DNA from: Hibiscus mutabilis
Lineage: Eukaryota; Streptophyta; Magnoliopsida; Malvales; Malvaceae
Reading direction: 5' to 3'
Assembly (NCBI GenBank): GCA_019671005.1
Contig: CM033745.1
Location: 20,202,921 to 20,266,920 of the forward strand
DNA length: 64,000 bases
A program made the translations under genes and the position numbers. This document shows, piece by piece, positions 30,848 through 44,733 of this stretch; positions within the stretch are counted from its first letter, which is position 1, and the number at the start of each line of letters is the position of its first letter. Below the pieces are notes generated by a model. The model made no database searches. It was not told the origin of the DNA and saw only the letters and a list, made by a program, of their open reading frames with translations.

Positions 30848-33800
30848 TGTAACACCCCTTCCCGTATCCATTATTGAATACGAGACAGAGATGTCACGAA
30901 AAATTTGTAAAACCATGAAATATTGATAATGAGATAAACATTTTTTAAACAATATTACAATTTAGTCTTTATTTACAATTCTAATTAATCGCGTAAAGTT
31001 TAAAACTTTATATTTTCGTTTTCAAATCGAGTTTAATTTTAGGCAGCAACTTATTAAATTAATTTAACTTTATATAATTAGCAAAACTACCTAAGAACTG
31101 TCTGATTTAAAGTTTATCCAAATTCCAAATAAAATATGATTTATATCAGAGCATACATAACTTTTTAATAAACATGTCAACTAGTGAATATCAAACAACC
31201 ATAAATATTACATTACTGATACTGATGTACCTGTTCTTGATAGATGATTTCCACTAGTGCTTCTTACTCTAAACGCTCAACTTTTCCTACACGAGAAACA
31301 ATCACACGCTAAGTATTTACTTAGTGAGGCAATAATTTGAATTCAAGTGCAATTGTCATAATATCAATATTAACAATTAACAATGCATATGATCACCTTA
31401 CCATTACATGCTCGTTAACATAAATAAATATGTAATGACATATATGTATGTTAAAGTGATAAGATTAGATCTTACCAATACTGTTGCCATTTCTATTCGT
31501 AAGCTTCCAATGCTTACAACTACCTTTTTCCATTTCTATCTGCAAGCTTTCAAGCTTATCATTCTGTTTCTTTGATTTCATTTCAATTTACTTAGCCCAA
31601 GGTATCTAATTAAGAGATTCTATGAACACGAGTCATCCCCCCATACCCAACCTTTCTTGAGTATGTTTATTATTTGCACTCTATCGGGAGTGCTCAGCAT
31701 CGAAGTGCTTCTGTATACTTACCGGAGTATACAATATATCCCTCATTGAGTTTTTATGAAATTACATCGAAGTGCTTAGCACCCATAGTAAGTCCGTATA
31801 CTCAAACCATGCATGAGTATACTCCTCAATGAGTATTTATAATTTTTGCACTTTACCTGAAGTGCTTAAAATCTTTATACAGCTGTTTATGACTCTATGG
31901 CTAGCCAACTATAGCTTTGAACCTCTATATCATACATTGGGCTTTATTTCATCATTTAAGTCATCAATGTCAACATAGAACAATATATCAACATTTAACA
32001 GTTCATAACCGAAATAACATTCATATTATACCATCATCAATAACTAGTGATCAATGCATTTATTTTCAACCTTTGACATATTTAAAATATGTCAAATACA
32101 TGATCAATGACATAAATATCATGACAATATATAAGCCATGTAGACTCATCGCAAGTCATACCGGTGATGTATAAAACATCCATGCATCATGTTATGTATG
32201 CATTGCACTCACCTGGGCCTTTTATTTATATGCCTCACTAAGTCCTCTTTAATCTTTTTCTTCATTACCCCTCGAACCTCTCTTGATTCGAATTTAAACT
32301 TCATAAAATCAAATAAAAGAAATATTTTTAGATCCCAATCTAACAATATCTTAGACGTACTATTATTATAATCACCTGAATATAACATTTATAAATATTT
32401 TCCTTTCATCCTTGCACTGTTCAAAACTTATTACGGTCCTTAATGACCAATTTGAGCATTCAACAATTATTCATGCTCTAAATGTTCCAATTCTTCTATT
32501 TCAAAATCATTCGAGTCATTTCCATAAAGTTTCAATCATTACTAATGTGATTTTTTTAGTCACTAATATTTACCAAGGTACTTGAATTTAAACTTAATTC
32601 AAGTAATCACCTATTATCAATAATTACAACACTTTTCCTTTTATTTTCCATTTGACCAAATTGGTCACTAAGCTATGGAAAGTTTGAAATTCTCCATTTT
32701 AGTCCTTAATAAACTTGAATTATCAATTCTAGCTCATTTTCATCTAAGCTACCATCAAAACAATAATTTCCAAGATAATCCTTTATTTTCCCATTCTTGC
32801 CAAAATGATTCTTTTTCATCATTTCAAGCCAATTTGATCACATTTCCAATAATTGCTCTTTAATCATTCTTCAATAAAATAATTCCATAAACACCCTTTT
32901 AATTTTCTCAAATTGCCGAATAAGTCCCTAAACTTTTCAAAATTTTCATTTTGGTCTAAAATGCTAAAATAAGTTTTTAACATCACAATTTTATCATTTT
33001 CACCACCAAAATAATTTTTAACAATTAAATCCTTAATTTCTTGGAAATGCCAAAATGGTCCTCAACATTTCTAAAATATAAAAGTTTGTCCTAAATTGTC
33101 AATTCAAGCTTGAAACAATATTTTCTATTCATCTCCATCATCAATTAAATTTTGACAAATTAAACCCAAATTTTCCTAAAATTTTTGAATTAGTCCCTAA
33201 AGGCAATTTGACCTTCAAACATCAAAATTGAACTTCCATCATCAATATAATGTTTCAAACATCACAACCTAACCATTTTCATCTTTAATTCTCAAAACCC
33301 TAGCAAATCCCTAAATTTCAAGATTAGGGTTTATAACTTTCCACATGAATTTAACTTGATTTCAAGTTTGATTTCAACAATACTATGCTTAATTCATCAT
33401 CTACTACTTGAATTCCATCAATTTTCCATGAAACCCTAATTTCTCTCTCTTAAAACCCTAATCCAAAACTTCATAATTCCATAAAATTTTACTATCAAAA
33501 TGAAGAGAATGAAGACTAGATCACTTTAACTTAAACAACCTTGCTTGAATTCTTTATCAAAAGCCTTGAAAATGGCTTGAGAAAATTTTTACTATTTTTC
33601 TCCCAAATTCCTCTTGGTTTCGAACACAAGAAGAAGATGAACTAAAGTGTTCATCTTTCTTTGACTATTAAAACCCATTAATAAATAAGAAAATGCCACA
33701 TGTTTCTTTAAAAATGAATTTTAAATTTATTTTTCACTCTTTCCAAATTTACCCCTCTAACTAAATAAAATTTACAACCTAGTTCAAAATTGTGCCATCC

Positions 33801-34489
33801 CATTACATTTGAACTAGGTTGGTTCCAATCCAACCGGCCATCATTATTAAATAATCATACAATATTATTTATGATTTTTGTTTCATCAAATTTCCTGATT
33901 TTCACCTTCTACGATTTTTCCTTTATCGAATTATCAACTCTAATTCAGGAATCACATTTTTCCTTAATTCCATGAATAGATACATACTTTCATACAAAAT
34001 CCTCCACTTTAATAAAGTCAAACTTAGAAATTTAACTTGATCTAAAAATATCGATAATTACCCGAAATCTTTATCAGTAACATCTTTCTTGAAAATCCTT
34101 CATTAAGCATTTATACGAATCTCTCTTACTTCTTCTAAGTCCTTTTTACTAATTAAAATACTAATATGTGATACTTCCCTGAAGGTCACCCAAAACTTTT
34201 CTCTAATCTTAGTATGCTTAACAATTTTACTCGATCAAAATTCAATATTTTCTACTGCACTCTAACTTCCAAAATTATTACCAAAATCCTTATTCTGATC
34301 GAACTTATCCATATACTGAATAAAAAATCATTCTTGGGGAAATTTACACTTAGGTCCCTAAACTTTTACCTATTTTCATTTTGGTCACTAACTTTTATCT
34401 TTTGTCATTTTAGTCACTAAGTTAGCCTTATGCCAAAACCTTAGTACTAAATGACCCTTGTATAACTTAGCAAGATTTTCGGTATTACA
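30848..34489 (-). repeat. LTR A of the array (3' LTR side)
   Basis: 3,642 bp, TGTAACACCCC...GTATTACA. It differs from B and C at shared sites, such as a two-base deletion near its right end (tttcggtattaca against tttcggggtattaca). It contains repeated gaagtgctt/gagtatac words near 31680-31870. Confidence 0.93.
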
Positions 34490-37400
34490 ATTCTTCCCTC
34501 CTAAAAAAATTCGTCCTCGAATTTTGAAATGTACTTTATTCAAAAAGATTCGGATATTTCTTCTTCATCTTCTTCTTTATTTCTCAAGTGACCTCCTTAA
34601 CCTTGTGGTTTCTCCAAAGAATTTTGACCACGGGGATTTTCTTTTTCCTTAATTCTTTAACTCTATATACTAGAATTTTCATTGGTTCTTCTTCATATTT
34701 CAAATCTAGTTGTAACTCAATTTCCTCGAGAGTGATGACATGTGAGGGATCTGACCATTATCTTCATAGCATAAATACATGACATACATTGTGTAGTTTG
34801 ATTATATCTGGTGGTAAAGCTAACTAGTAAAACAATGGTCATACTCTTTTCAAGATCTCATATGGTTCAATAACTCTGGGACTAAGCTTTCCTTTTATCC
34901 AAATCGTAACATTTTCTTCCAGGTTAATACCTTTAAAAACACTTTATCTCAAATTATTCTGAATAATTCTCACTTTGTTCTCCTTTTCTAGATTTAAATC
35001 AACTCCGTTTTCCTTTAAATCAATTTGTACATTTTGGTCATGTAGCTCAAGCCAATTAAGTGGAGCCTTACACCTTCTTCCAGATAATACTTCAAAGGGT
35101 GCCATTCTAATGCTTTCTTGGTACTATTGTTATAAGCAAATTCAACTAAAGGAAAATACACTTTCCATGATTTTCCCAATTCAATTACATAAGCCATTAA
35201 CATATCCTCTCAAATGTAGATAGTTCATTTTGATTGTTCATTTGTTGAGGATAAAAAGCTGTATTAAAATTGAATCGAGTACCCCAAGACTTTATGTAAA
35301 GATTTTCAAAATCTTGAAGTAAACCTTGGATCTTTTTTAGATACTATTGAAACAGGTACTCTATGTAACCGAACTATCTCCTTAATATATAAGTCAGCAT
35401 ACTTGTCCATAGAATAATCTATTTCGGACAGAAAATAAGTGTATTGATTTAGTCAATCTATCAACTATTACCAAGTTGAATCTTTCTTATACGGTATCAA
35501 AGGTAGCCCTGTTACAAGATCCATAGTTACTCATTTCCCTTTTCCATTGAGGAATGGAAATCGATTGCAACAATCCAGAAGGCACCTAATGTTCTGTTTT
35601 TGCTTGCTGACATGTCAAGCATTTATAAATAAATTCAGTTATAAATCTTTTCATGCTTGAACACCACTATCAATCTTAGGTCTTGATACATCTTGTGTCC
35701 ACTTGGACGCATAGTCAAAAGATTATAATATGCCTCAAACAGAAGTTTTTTCCTCAATTCTTCATCAATCGAAATATAATTTCTTGTTTGCTAATACAAA
35801 CATCTTTCAAATTAACTTTAAAGTCGTTGGTTCTACTAATTTCCACTTGTTTAAACCTTAATAACCTTTCTCATCTTTTCTTTGAAAATCTTTTTAGTCA
35901 CTCATATAAATGATACATATTTCCTTAGTATCTTGGTCATTGGAGAATCAATCATTGAAAAATTCTTTACAAACTTGCTATAATAATTTGCTAGTCTCAA
36001 GAAACTTTGAACATATGATACTTATTATTTGGTATTTTCCAATCAACTATAGCTTATACCTTCTTGGGATCCACTCTTATTCATTTTTCCAAAACTATGT
36101 GACCAAGAAAAGTATCTCCCAAAAACCAACATTCACACTTTGATAATTTGACATATAGTTCATTTCCCCTAAAGATCTAAAGAACAATTCGAAGATGAGC
36201 ATCATGTTCTTCTCTTATCTTTGATTAATTAAAATATCATCAATAAACATCATCACAGACTAATCCAAATAAGACTAAATTATTCAGTCCATCAGATCCA
36301 TGAATGCGGCAGGAGCGTTAGTCAATCCAAACAACATTAATACAAACTCATAATGTCCATACTAAATTTGGAAACTGTCTTTAGAATATCTTCTTCATAA
36401 ATCTTCAACTGATGATACCCTAATCGAATGTCAATTTTGGAAAATACAACTGCACCATTTTAACTGATCAAAAAGATCATCAATCCTTAGAAGATGATAC
36501 TTATTCTTCATTGTAACTTTATTTAGCTGACGATAATCTATACACAATCGTATAGATCTATCTTTCCTTTTTCATGAATAACACTGATGCACCCCAAGGT
36601 GTCATACTTGGTCTTATAAAACCCCAATCTAATAATTCTTGTAATTGTTCCTTTAACTCTCAAAGCTCAGTTGACGACATTCTGTACGGGGCCATCAATA
36701 GGGCACAGTACCAGGTAATACCTCTATTTTAAATTTTGCTTCCCAATCAGGGGTAATCCTGATAATTCATCAAGAAATACCTTTGGGTACTCCTGAACTA
36801 TAGGAATATCTTCCAATTTAATTTCAGCAGTTCTGGTATCCACTACATTTGCTAAGAAACTTAGTAACCTTGTAACAACAATTTCTTAGCAGAAACAAGT
36901 GAATTCACATTAGATAAAAGATTCATCCTCTCATCCACTACTATTATTATTGACCTTTCAAAATTTTCAAGATTAATCGCTTTAAGCTACAATCCACAAT
37001 AGCATGGTAAAAAGACAACCAATCCCTGCCTAATACCATTTCAATTTCTTCGAAAGGTAACTCCATTAAGTTTACCAGAAATTCAGTTTCTGACACTTTT
37101 TTCGAACAATTTCTACATGTCCAACTCATCCTTACATTATAACACAACAAGTTTGTAGTCACTATCTTACTCGAAATGGGTTCTAAGAGGATATCTCGTC
37201 CATCACTCAACTTCATACTTATATACGAATGTATATAGAGTCTTGATCAATCAAAACCAACACAGTTTTATCAAAAAGATAAAATGTGCCAACAATGATT
37301 TTCAGTTCATTCAAATCTTTATAATTCCTAAAATTATAAAATTGGACTGATGTGCACAACCCTGACTGTGAAGCAAATTCTTATGATTCCCTCAATCTAA

Positions 37401-37817
37401 TTTATTCTCAGAGTAACAATACAATTTCATCCAATTTCTTTCTATCTAATTGTAAAATCCATCTAGAATGATCTTCAAATAATTTAACCACCAATCTGCA
37501 GTCACTAGACCTTTATCTAATTTTCATTTAAATTCAGATATTCCTTAGTCCTACACCGTCACTCCTTATTGTGTTGGTGTTCTTTCTTATTCCAATGAAT
37601 TCAAAGAATTATTACTACTGCTGGGGTTTTTTTTTTCAGAACCTCTCGTTCACCGACTCATCTCAAATTTATTTTAGTAAAGAGCGACATCAATCAAATC
37701 ATATAAACATCATATCAGTAATATTGATATCCTAGTGGCATGTATAATCTTTTTAAAATAAAACCACTTTCATTTAGGCCGAGAACCGGCTAAATCTGTA
37801 ACTCTAATACCAATAAA
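34490..37817 (-). pseudogene. Internal region 1: degenerate Gypsy pol, gag missing
   Basis: Minus-strand order is normal. Protease is at 37310-36947 (GTFYLFDKTVLVLIDQDS, then VLGRDWLSFYHAIVDC). RT has FGLTNAPAAFMDLMD near 36335-36290 and FIDDIL near 36250. The integrase zinc region has FIYKCLTCQQAKTEH near 35630-35580, and the core has VEFAYNNSTKK near 35140. The C-terminal VLWRNHKVKEVT is near 34600. A polypurine tract (taggagggaagaatt) borders LTR A and a decayed TGGTATTAGAG primer site borders LTR B. Many stops. Only about 500 bp separate the primer site from protease, so gag is essentially deleted. Confidence 0.88.
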
Positions 37818-40800
37818 TGTAACACCCCTTCCCGTATCCATTGTTGAATACGAGACAGAGATGTCACAAAATATTTGTAAAACCATGAAATATTGATAAT
37901 GAGATAAACATTTTTTAAAATAATATTACAATTTAGTCTTTATTTACAATTCTAATTAATCGCGTAAAGTTTAAAACTTTATATTTTTATTTTCAAATCG
38001 AGTTTAATTTTAGGCAGCAACTTATTAAATTAATTTAACTTTATATAATTAGCAAAAGTACCTAAGAACTGCTTGATTTAAAGTTTATCCAGATTCCAAA
38101 TAAATTATGATTTATATCAGAGCACGCATAACTTTTTAATAAACATGCCAACTAGTGAATATCAAACAACCTTAAATATTATATTACTGATATCGATGTA
38201 CATGTTCTTGATAGATGATGTCCACTAGTGCTCATTACTCCAAACGCTCCACTTTTCTTACGCGTGAAACAGTCACACGCTAAGTATTTACTTAGTAAGG
38301 CAATAATTGGAATTCAAGTGCAATTATCATAATATCAATATCAATATTAACAATTAACAATGCATATGACCACCTTACCATTACATGCTCGTTAACATAA
38401 ATAAATATGTAATAGCATATATGTATGTTAAAGTGATAAGATTAGATCTTACCAATACTGTTGCCATTTCTATTCTTAAGCTTCCAATGCTTACAACTAC
38501 CTTTTTCTATTTCTATCTGCAAGCTTTCAAGCTTATCATCATGTTTCTTTGATTTCATTTCAATTTACTTAGACCAAGGTATCTAATTAAGAGATTCTAT
38601 GTATACGAGTCATCCCCCCATACCCAACCTTTCTTGAGTATGTGTATTATTTGCACTCTACCGGGAGTGCTCAGCATCGAAGTGCTTCTGTATACTTACC
38701 GGAGTATACAATATATCCCTCATTGAGTTTTTATGAAATTACACCGAAGTGCTTAGCACCCGTAGTAAGTCTGTATACTCAAACCATGCATGAGTATACT
38801 CCACAATGAGTATTTATAAATTTTGCACTTTACCTTAAGTGCTTAAAATCTTTATACACCTGTTTATGACTCTATGGCTAGCCAACTATAGCTTTGAACA
38901 TCTATATCATACATTGGGCTTTATTTCATCATTTAAGTCATCAATGTCAACATAGAACAATATATCAACATTTAACAGTTCATAACCAAAATAACATTCA
39001 TATTATACCACCATCAATAACTAGTGATCAATGCATTTATTTTCAACCTTTGACATATTTAAAATATGTCAAATACATGATCAATGACATAAATATCATG
39101 GCAATATATAAGCTATGTAGACTCATCGCAAGTCCTACCGGTGATGTATAAAACATCCATGTATCATGTTATGTATGCATTGCACTCACCTGAGCCTTTT
39201 ATTTATATGCCTCACTAAGTCTTCTTTAATCTTTTTCTTCATTACCCCTCAAACCTCTCTTGATTCGAATTTAAACTTCATAAATCAAATAAAAGAAATA
39301 TTTTTTATATCCCAATCTAACAATATCTTAGACGTACTATTATTATAATCACCCGAATATAACATTTATAAATATTTTCATTTCATCCTTGCACTGTTCA
39401 AAACTTATTACGGACCTTAATAACCAATTTGAGCATTCAACAATTATTCATGCTCTAAATGTTCCAATTCTTCTATTTCAAAATCATTCGAGTCATTTCC
39501 ATAAAGTTTCAAACTTTACTAATGTGATTTTTTTAGTCACTAATTTTTACCAAGGTACTTGAATTTAAACTTAATTCAACTAATCACCTATTATCAATAA
39601 TTACAACACTTTTCCTTTTATTTTCCATTTGACCAAATTGGTCACTAAGATTTGGAAAGTTTAAAATTCTCCTAGTTTAGTCCTTAATAAAGTTGAATTA
39701 TCAATTCTAGCTCATTTTCATCTAAGCTACCATCAAAACAATAATTTCCAAGATAATCCTTTATTTTCCCATTCTTGCCAAAATGATTCTTTTTCATCAT
39801 TTCAAGCCAATTTGATCACATTTCCAATAATTGCTCTTTAATCCTTCTTCAACAAAATAATTCCATAAACACTCTTTTAATTTTCTCAAATTGCCGAATA
39901 AGTCCCTAGACTTTTCAAAATTTTCATTTTGGTCCAAAATGCTAAAATAAGCTTTTAACATCATAATTTTATCATTTTCACCACCAAAATAATTTTTAAC
40001 AATTAAATCCTTAATTTGCAAAATGGTCCTCAACATTTCTAAAATATAAAATTTGGTCCTAAATTGTCAATTCAAGCTTGAAACAATATTTTCTATTCAT
40101 CTCCATCATCAATTAAATTTTGACAAATTAAACCCAAATTTTCCTAAAATTTTTGAATTAGTCCCTAAAGGGAATTTGACCTTCAAACATCAAAATTGAA
40201 CTTCCATCATCAATATAATGTTTCAAACATCATAACCAAACCATTTTCATCCTTAATTCTCAAAACCCTAGCAAATCCCTAAATTTCAAGATTAGGGTTT
40301 ATAACTTTCCACATGAATTTAACTTGATTTCAAGTTTGATTTCAACAATACTATGCTTAATTCATCACCTACTACTTGAATTCCATCAATTTTCCATGAA
40401 ACCCTAATTTCTCTCTTTTCAAACCCTAATCCAGAACTTAATAATTCCATGAAATTTTACTATCAAAACGTAGAGAATGAAGACTATATCACTTTAACTT
40501 AAACAACCTTGCTTGAATTCTTGATCAAAAGCCTTGAAAATGGCTTGAGAAAATTTTTACTATTTTTCTCACAAATTCCTCTTGGTTTCGAACACAAGAA
40601 GAAGATGAACTAAAGTGTTCATCTTTCTTTGACTATTAAAACCCATTAATAAATAAAAAAATGCCACATGTTTCTTTAAAAATGAATTTTAAATTTATTT
40701 TTCACTCTTTCCAAATTTACCCCTCAAACTAAATAAAATTTACAACCTAGTTCAAAATTGTGCCATCCCATTACATTTGAACTAGGTTGGTTCCAATCCA

Positions 40801-41459
40801 ACCGGCCATCATTATTAAGTAATCATACAATATTATTTATGATTTTTGTTTGATCCAATTTCCCAATTTTCACCTTCTACGATTTTTCCTTTATCGAATT
40901 ATCAACTCTAATTCAGGAATCACATTTTTCCTTAATTCCATGAATAGATACATACTTTCATACAAAATCCTTCACTTCAATAAAGTCAAATTTAGAAATT
41001 TAACTTGATCTAAAAATATCGATAATTACCCAAAATCTCTATCGGTAACATCTTTCTTGAAAATCCTTCGTTAAGCATTTATACGAATCTCTCTTACTTC
41101 TTCTAAGTCCTTTTACTAATTAAAATACTGATATGTGATACTTCCCAGAAGGTCACCCAAAACTTTTCTCTAATCTTAGCACGCTTAACAATTTTACTCG
41201 ATCAAAATTCAATATTTTCTACTGCACTCTAACTTCCAAAATTATTACCAAAATCTTTATTCTGATTGAATTTATCCATATACTAAATAAAAAATCATTC
41301 TTGGGGAAATTTACACTTAGGTCCTTGAACTTTTACCTACTTTTCATTTTGGTCACTAACTTTTATCTTTTGTCATTTTAGTCACTAAGTTAGCCTTATG
41401 CCAAAACCTTAGTACTAAATGACCCTTGTATAACTTAGCAAGATTTTCGGGGTATTACA
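37818..41459 (-). repeat. LTR B of the array (middle, shared)
   Basis: 3,642 bp. At its left part it shares variants with C and not A (cacaaaatatttg; acgcgtgaaacagtc; a doubled caatat word). Near 40015 it lacks a short segment (tcttggaaatgcc) kept in A and C. It serves both flanking internal regions. Confidence 0.93.
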
Positions 41460-44400
41460 ATTCCTCCCTCCTAAAAAAATTCGTCATCGAATTTTGAAAT
41501 GTACTTTATTCAAAAAGATTCAGATATTTCTTTTTCATCTTCTTCTTTATTTCTCAAGTGACATCCTTAACCTTGTGGTTTCTCCAAAGAATTTTGACCA
41601 CGGGGATTTTCTTTTTCCTTAATTCTTTAACTCTATATGCTAGAATTTTCACTGGTTCTTCTTCATATTTCAAATCTAGTTGTAACTCAATTTCCTCGAG
41701 AGTGATGACATGTGGGGGATCTGACCATTATCTTCATAGCATAGATACATGACATATATTGTGTAGTTTGCTTATCTCTGGTGGTAAAGCTAACTAGTAA
41801 AACAATGGTCCTACTCTTTTCAAGATCTCATATGGTCCAATAACTTTGGGACTAAGCTTTCATTTTATCCAAATCGTAACATTTTCTTCTAGGTTAATAC
41901 CTTTACAAACACTTTATCTCAAATTATTCTAAATAATTCTCACTTTGTTCTCCTTTTCTAGATTTAAATCAACTCCGTTTTCCTTTAAATCAATTTGTAC
42001 ATTTTGGTCCTGTAGCTCAAGCCAATTAAGTGGAGCCTTACACATTCTTCCAAATAATACTTCAAAGGGTGCCATTCTAATGCTTTCCTGGTACTATTGT
42101 TATAAGCAAATTCAGCTAAAGGAAAATACATTTTCCATGATTTTCCCAATTCAATTACACAAGCCATTAACATATCCTCTCAAATCTAGATAGTTCATTT
42201 TGATTGTTCATTTGTTGAGGATAAAAAGCTGTATTAAAATTGAATCGAGTACCCAAGACTTTATGTAAAGATTTTCAAAATCTTGAAGTAAACCTTGGAT
42301 CTTTTTTAGATACTATTGAAACAGGTACTCTATGTAACCGAACTATCTCCTTAATATATAAGTCAGCATACTTGTCCATAGAATAATCTATTTCGGACAG
42401 AAAATAAGTGTACTGATTTAGTCAATCTATCAACTATTACCCAAGTTGAATCTTTCTTATACGGTATCAAAGGTAGCCCTGTTACAAGATCCATAGTTAC
42501 TCATTTCCCTTTTCCACTAAGGAATGGAAATCAATTGCAACAATCCAGAAGGCACCTAATGTTCTATTTTTGCTTGCTGACATGTCAAGCATTTATAAAT
42601 AAATTCAGTTATAAATCTTTTCATGCTTGAACACCACTATCAATCTTAGGTCTTGATACATCTTGTTTCCACTTGGACGCATAGTCAAAAGACTATAATA
42701 TGCCTCAAAGATAAGTTATTTCTTCAATTCTTCATCAATCGAAATATAATTTCTTGTTTGCTAATACAAACATCTTTCAAATTAACTTTAAAGTCGTTGG
42801 TTCTACGAATTTCCACTTGTTTAAACCTTAATAAACTTTCTCATCTTTTCTTTGAAAATCTTTTTATTCACTCATATAAATGATACATATTTCCTTAGTA
42901 TCTTGGTCATTGGAGAAGCAATCATTGAAAATTTCTTTACAAACTTGCTATAATAATTTGTTAGTCTCAAGAAAATTCGAACCTCTAATATATATTATTT
43001 GGTATTTTCCAATCAACTATAGCTTATACCTTCTTGGGATCCACTTTTATTCATTTTTCCGAAACTATGTGACCAAGAAAAGTATCTCCCAAAAACCAAC
43101 ATTCACACTTTGATAATTTGACATATAGTTCATTTCCCCTAAGGATCTAAAGAACAATTCGAAGATGAGCATCATGTTCCTCTCTTATCTTTGATTAATT
43201 AAAATATCATCAATAAACATCATCACAGACTAATCCAAATAAGACTAAATTATTCAGTCCATCAGATCCATGAATGCGATAGGAGCGTTAGTCAATCCAA
43301 ACAACATTAATACAAACTCATAATGTCAATACTAAATTTGGAAAACTGTCTTTAGAATATCTTCTTCATGAATCTTCAACTGATGGTACCCTAATCGAAT
43401 GTCAATCTTGGAAAATACAACTGCACCCTTTTAACTGATCAAAAAGATCATCAATCCTTAGAAGAGGATACTTATTCTTCATTGTAACTTTATTTAGCTG
43501 ACGATATTCTATACACAATCGTATAGATCCATCTTTCCTTTTTCATGAATAACACTGATGCGCCCCAAGGTGACATACTTGGTCTTATAAAACCTCAATC
43601 CAATAATTCTTGTAATTGTTCCTTTAACTCTCAAAGCTGAGTTGACGGCATTCTGTACGGGGCCATCAATAGGGCACAATACCAGGTAATACCTCTATTT
43701 TAAATTCTACTTCCCAATCAGGGGTAACTTGATAATTCATCAAGAAATACCTCTGGGTACTCATGATCTATAGGAATATCTTACAATTTAATTTCAGTAG
43801 TTCTGGTATCCACTACATTTGCTAAGAAAACTTAGTAACCTTGTAACAACAATTTCTTAGCAGAAACATGTGAATTCACATTAGATAAAAGATTCATTCT
43901 CTCATCCACTCCTATTATTCTTCACCTTTCAAAATTTTCAAGATTAATCGCTTTAAGCAACAATCCACAATAGCATGGAAAAAAGACAACCAATCCCTGC
44001 CTAATACCATTTCAATTTCTTCGAAAGGTAACTCCATTAAGTTTACCAAAAATTCAGTTTTTGGCACTTTTTTGGGCAATTTCTACATGTCCAACTCATC
44101 CTTACATTATAACTCAACAAGTTTGTAGTCACTATCTTACTCGAAATGGGATCTAAGAGGATATCTCGTCCATCACTCAACTTCATACTTATATACGAAT
44201 GTATATAGAGTCTTGATCAATCAAAAGCAACACATTTTTATCAAAAAGATAAAATGTGCCAACAATGATTTTCAGATCATTCAAATCTTTATCAGTCCTA
44301 AACTTATAAAATTGGACTGATGTGCACAACCCTGACTGTGTAGCAAATTCTTATGATTCTCTCAATCTAATTTATTCTCAGAGTAACAATACAATTTCAT

Positions 44401-44733
44401 CCAATTTCTTTCTATCTAACTATAAAATCCATCCAGAATGATCTTCAAATAATTTAACCACCAATCTGCAGTCACTAGACCTTTATCTAATTTTCGGTGT
44501 TCTTTCTTATTCCACTGAATTCAAAGAATTATTACTACTGATGGGTTTTTTTCAGAACCTCTCGTTCACCGACTCATCTCAAATTTATTTTAGTAAAGAG
44601 CGACATCAATCAAATCATATAAACATCATACCAGTAATATTGATATCCTAGTGGCATGTATAATCTTTTTAAAATAAAACCACTTTCATTTAGGCCGAGA
44701 ACCGGCTAAATCTGTAGCTCTAATACCAATAAA
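41460..44733 (-). pseudogene. Internal region 2: degenerate Gypsy pol, gag missing
   Basis: 3,274 bp, colinear with internal region 1, with the same stops in most places. It has a roughly 55-base deletion near 44495, opposite about 37530-37580. Integrase text is visible at 42173-41985 (MLMACVIELGKSWKMYFPLA). The similarity shows that gag was lost before the duplication. Confidence 0.88.
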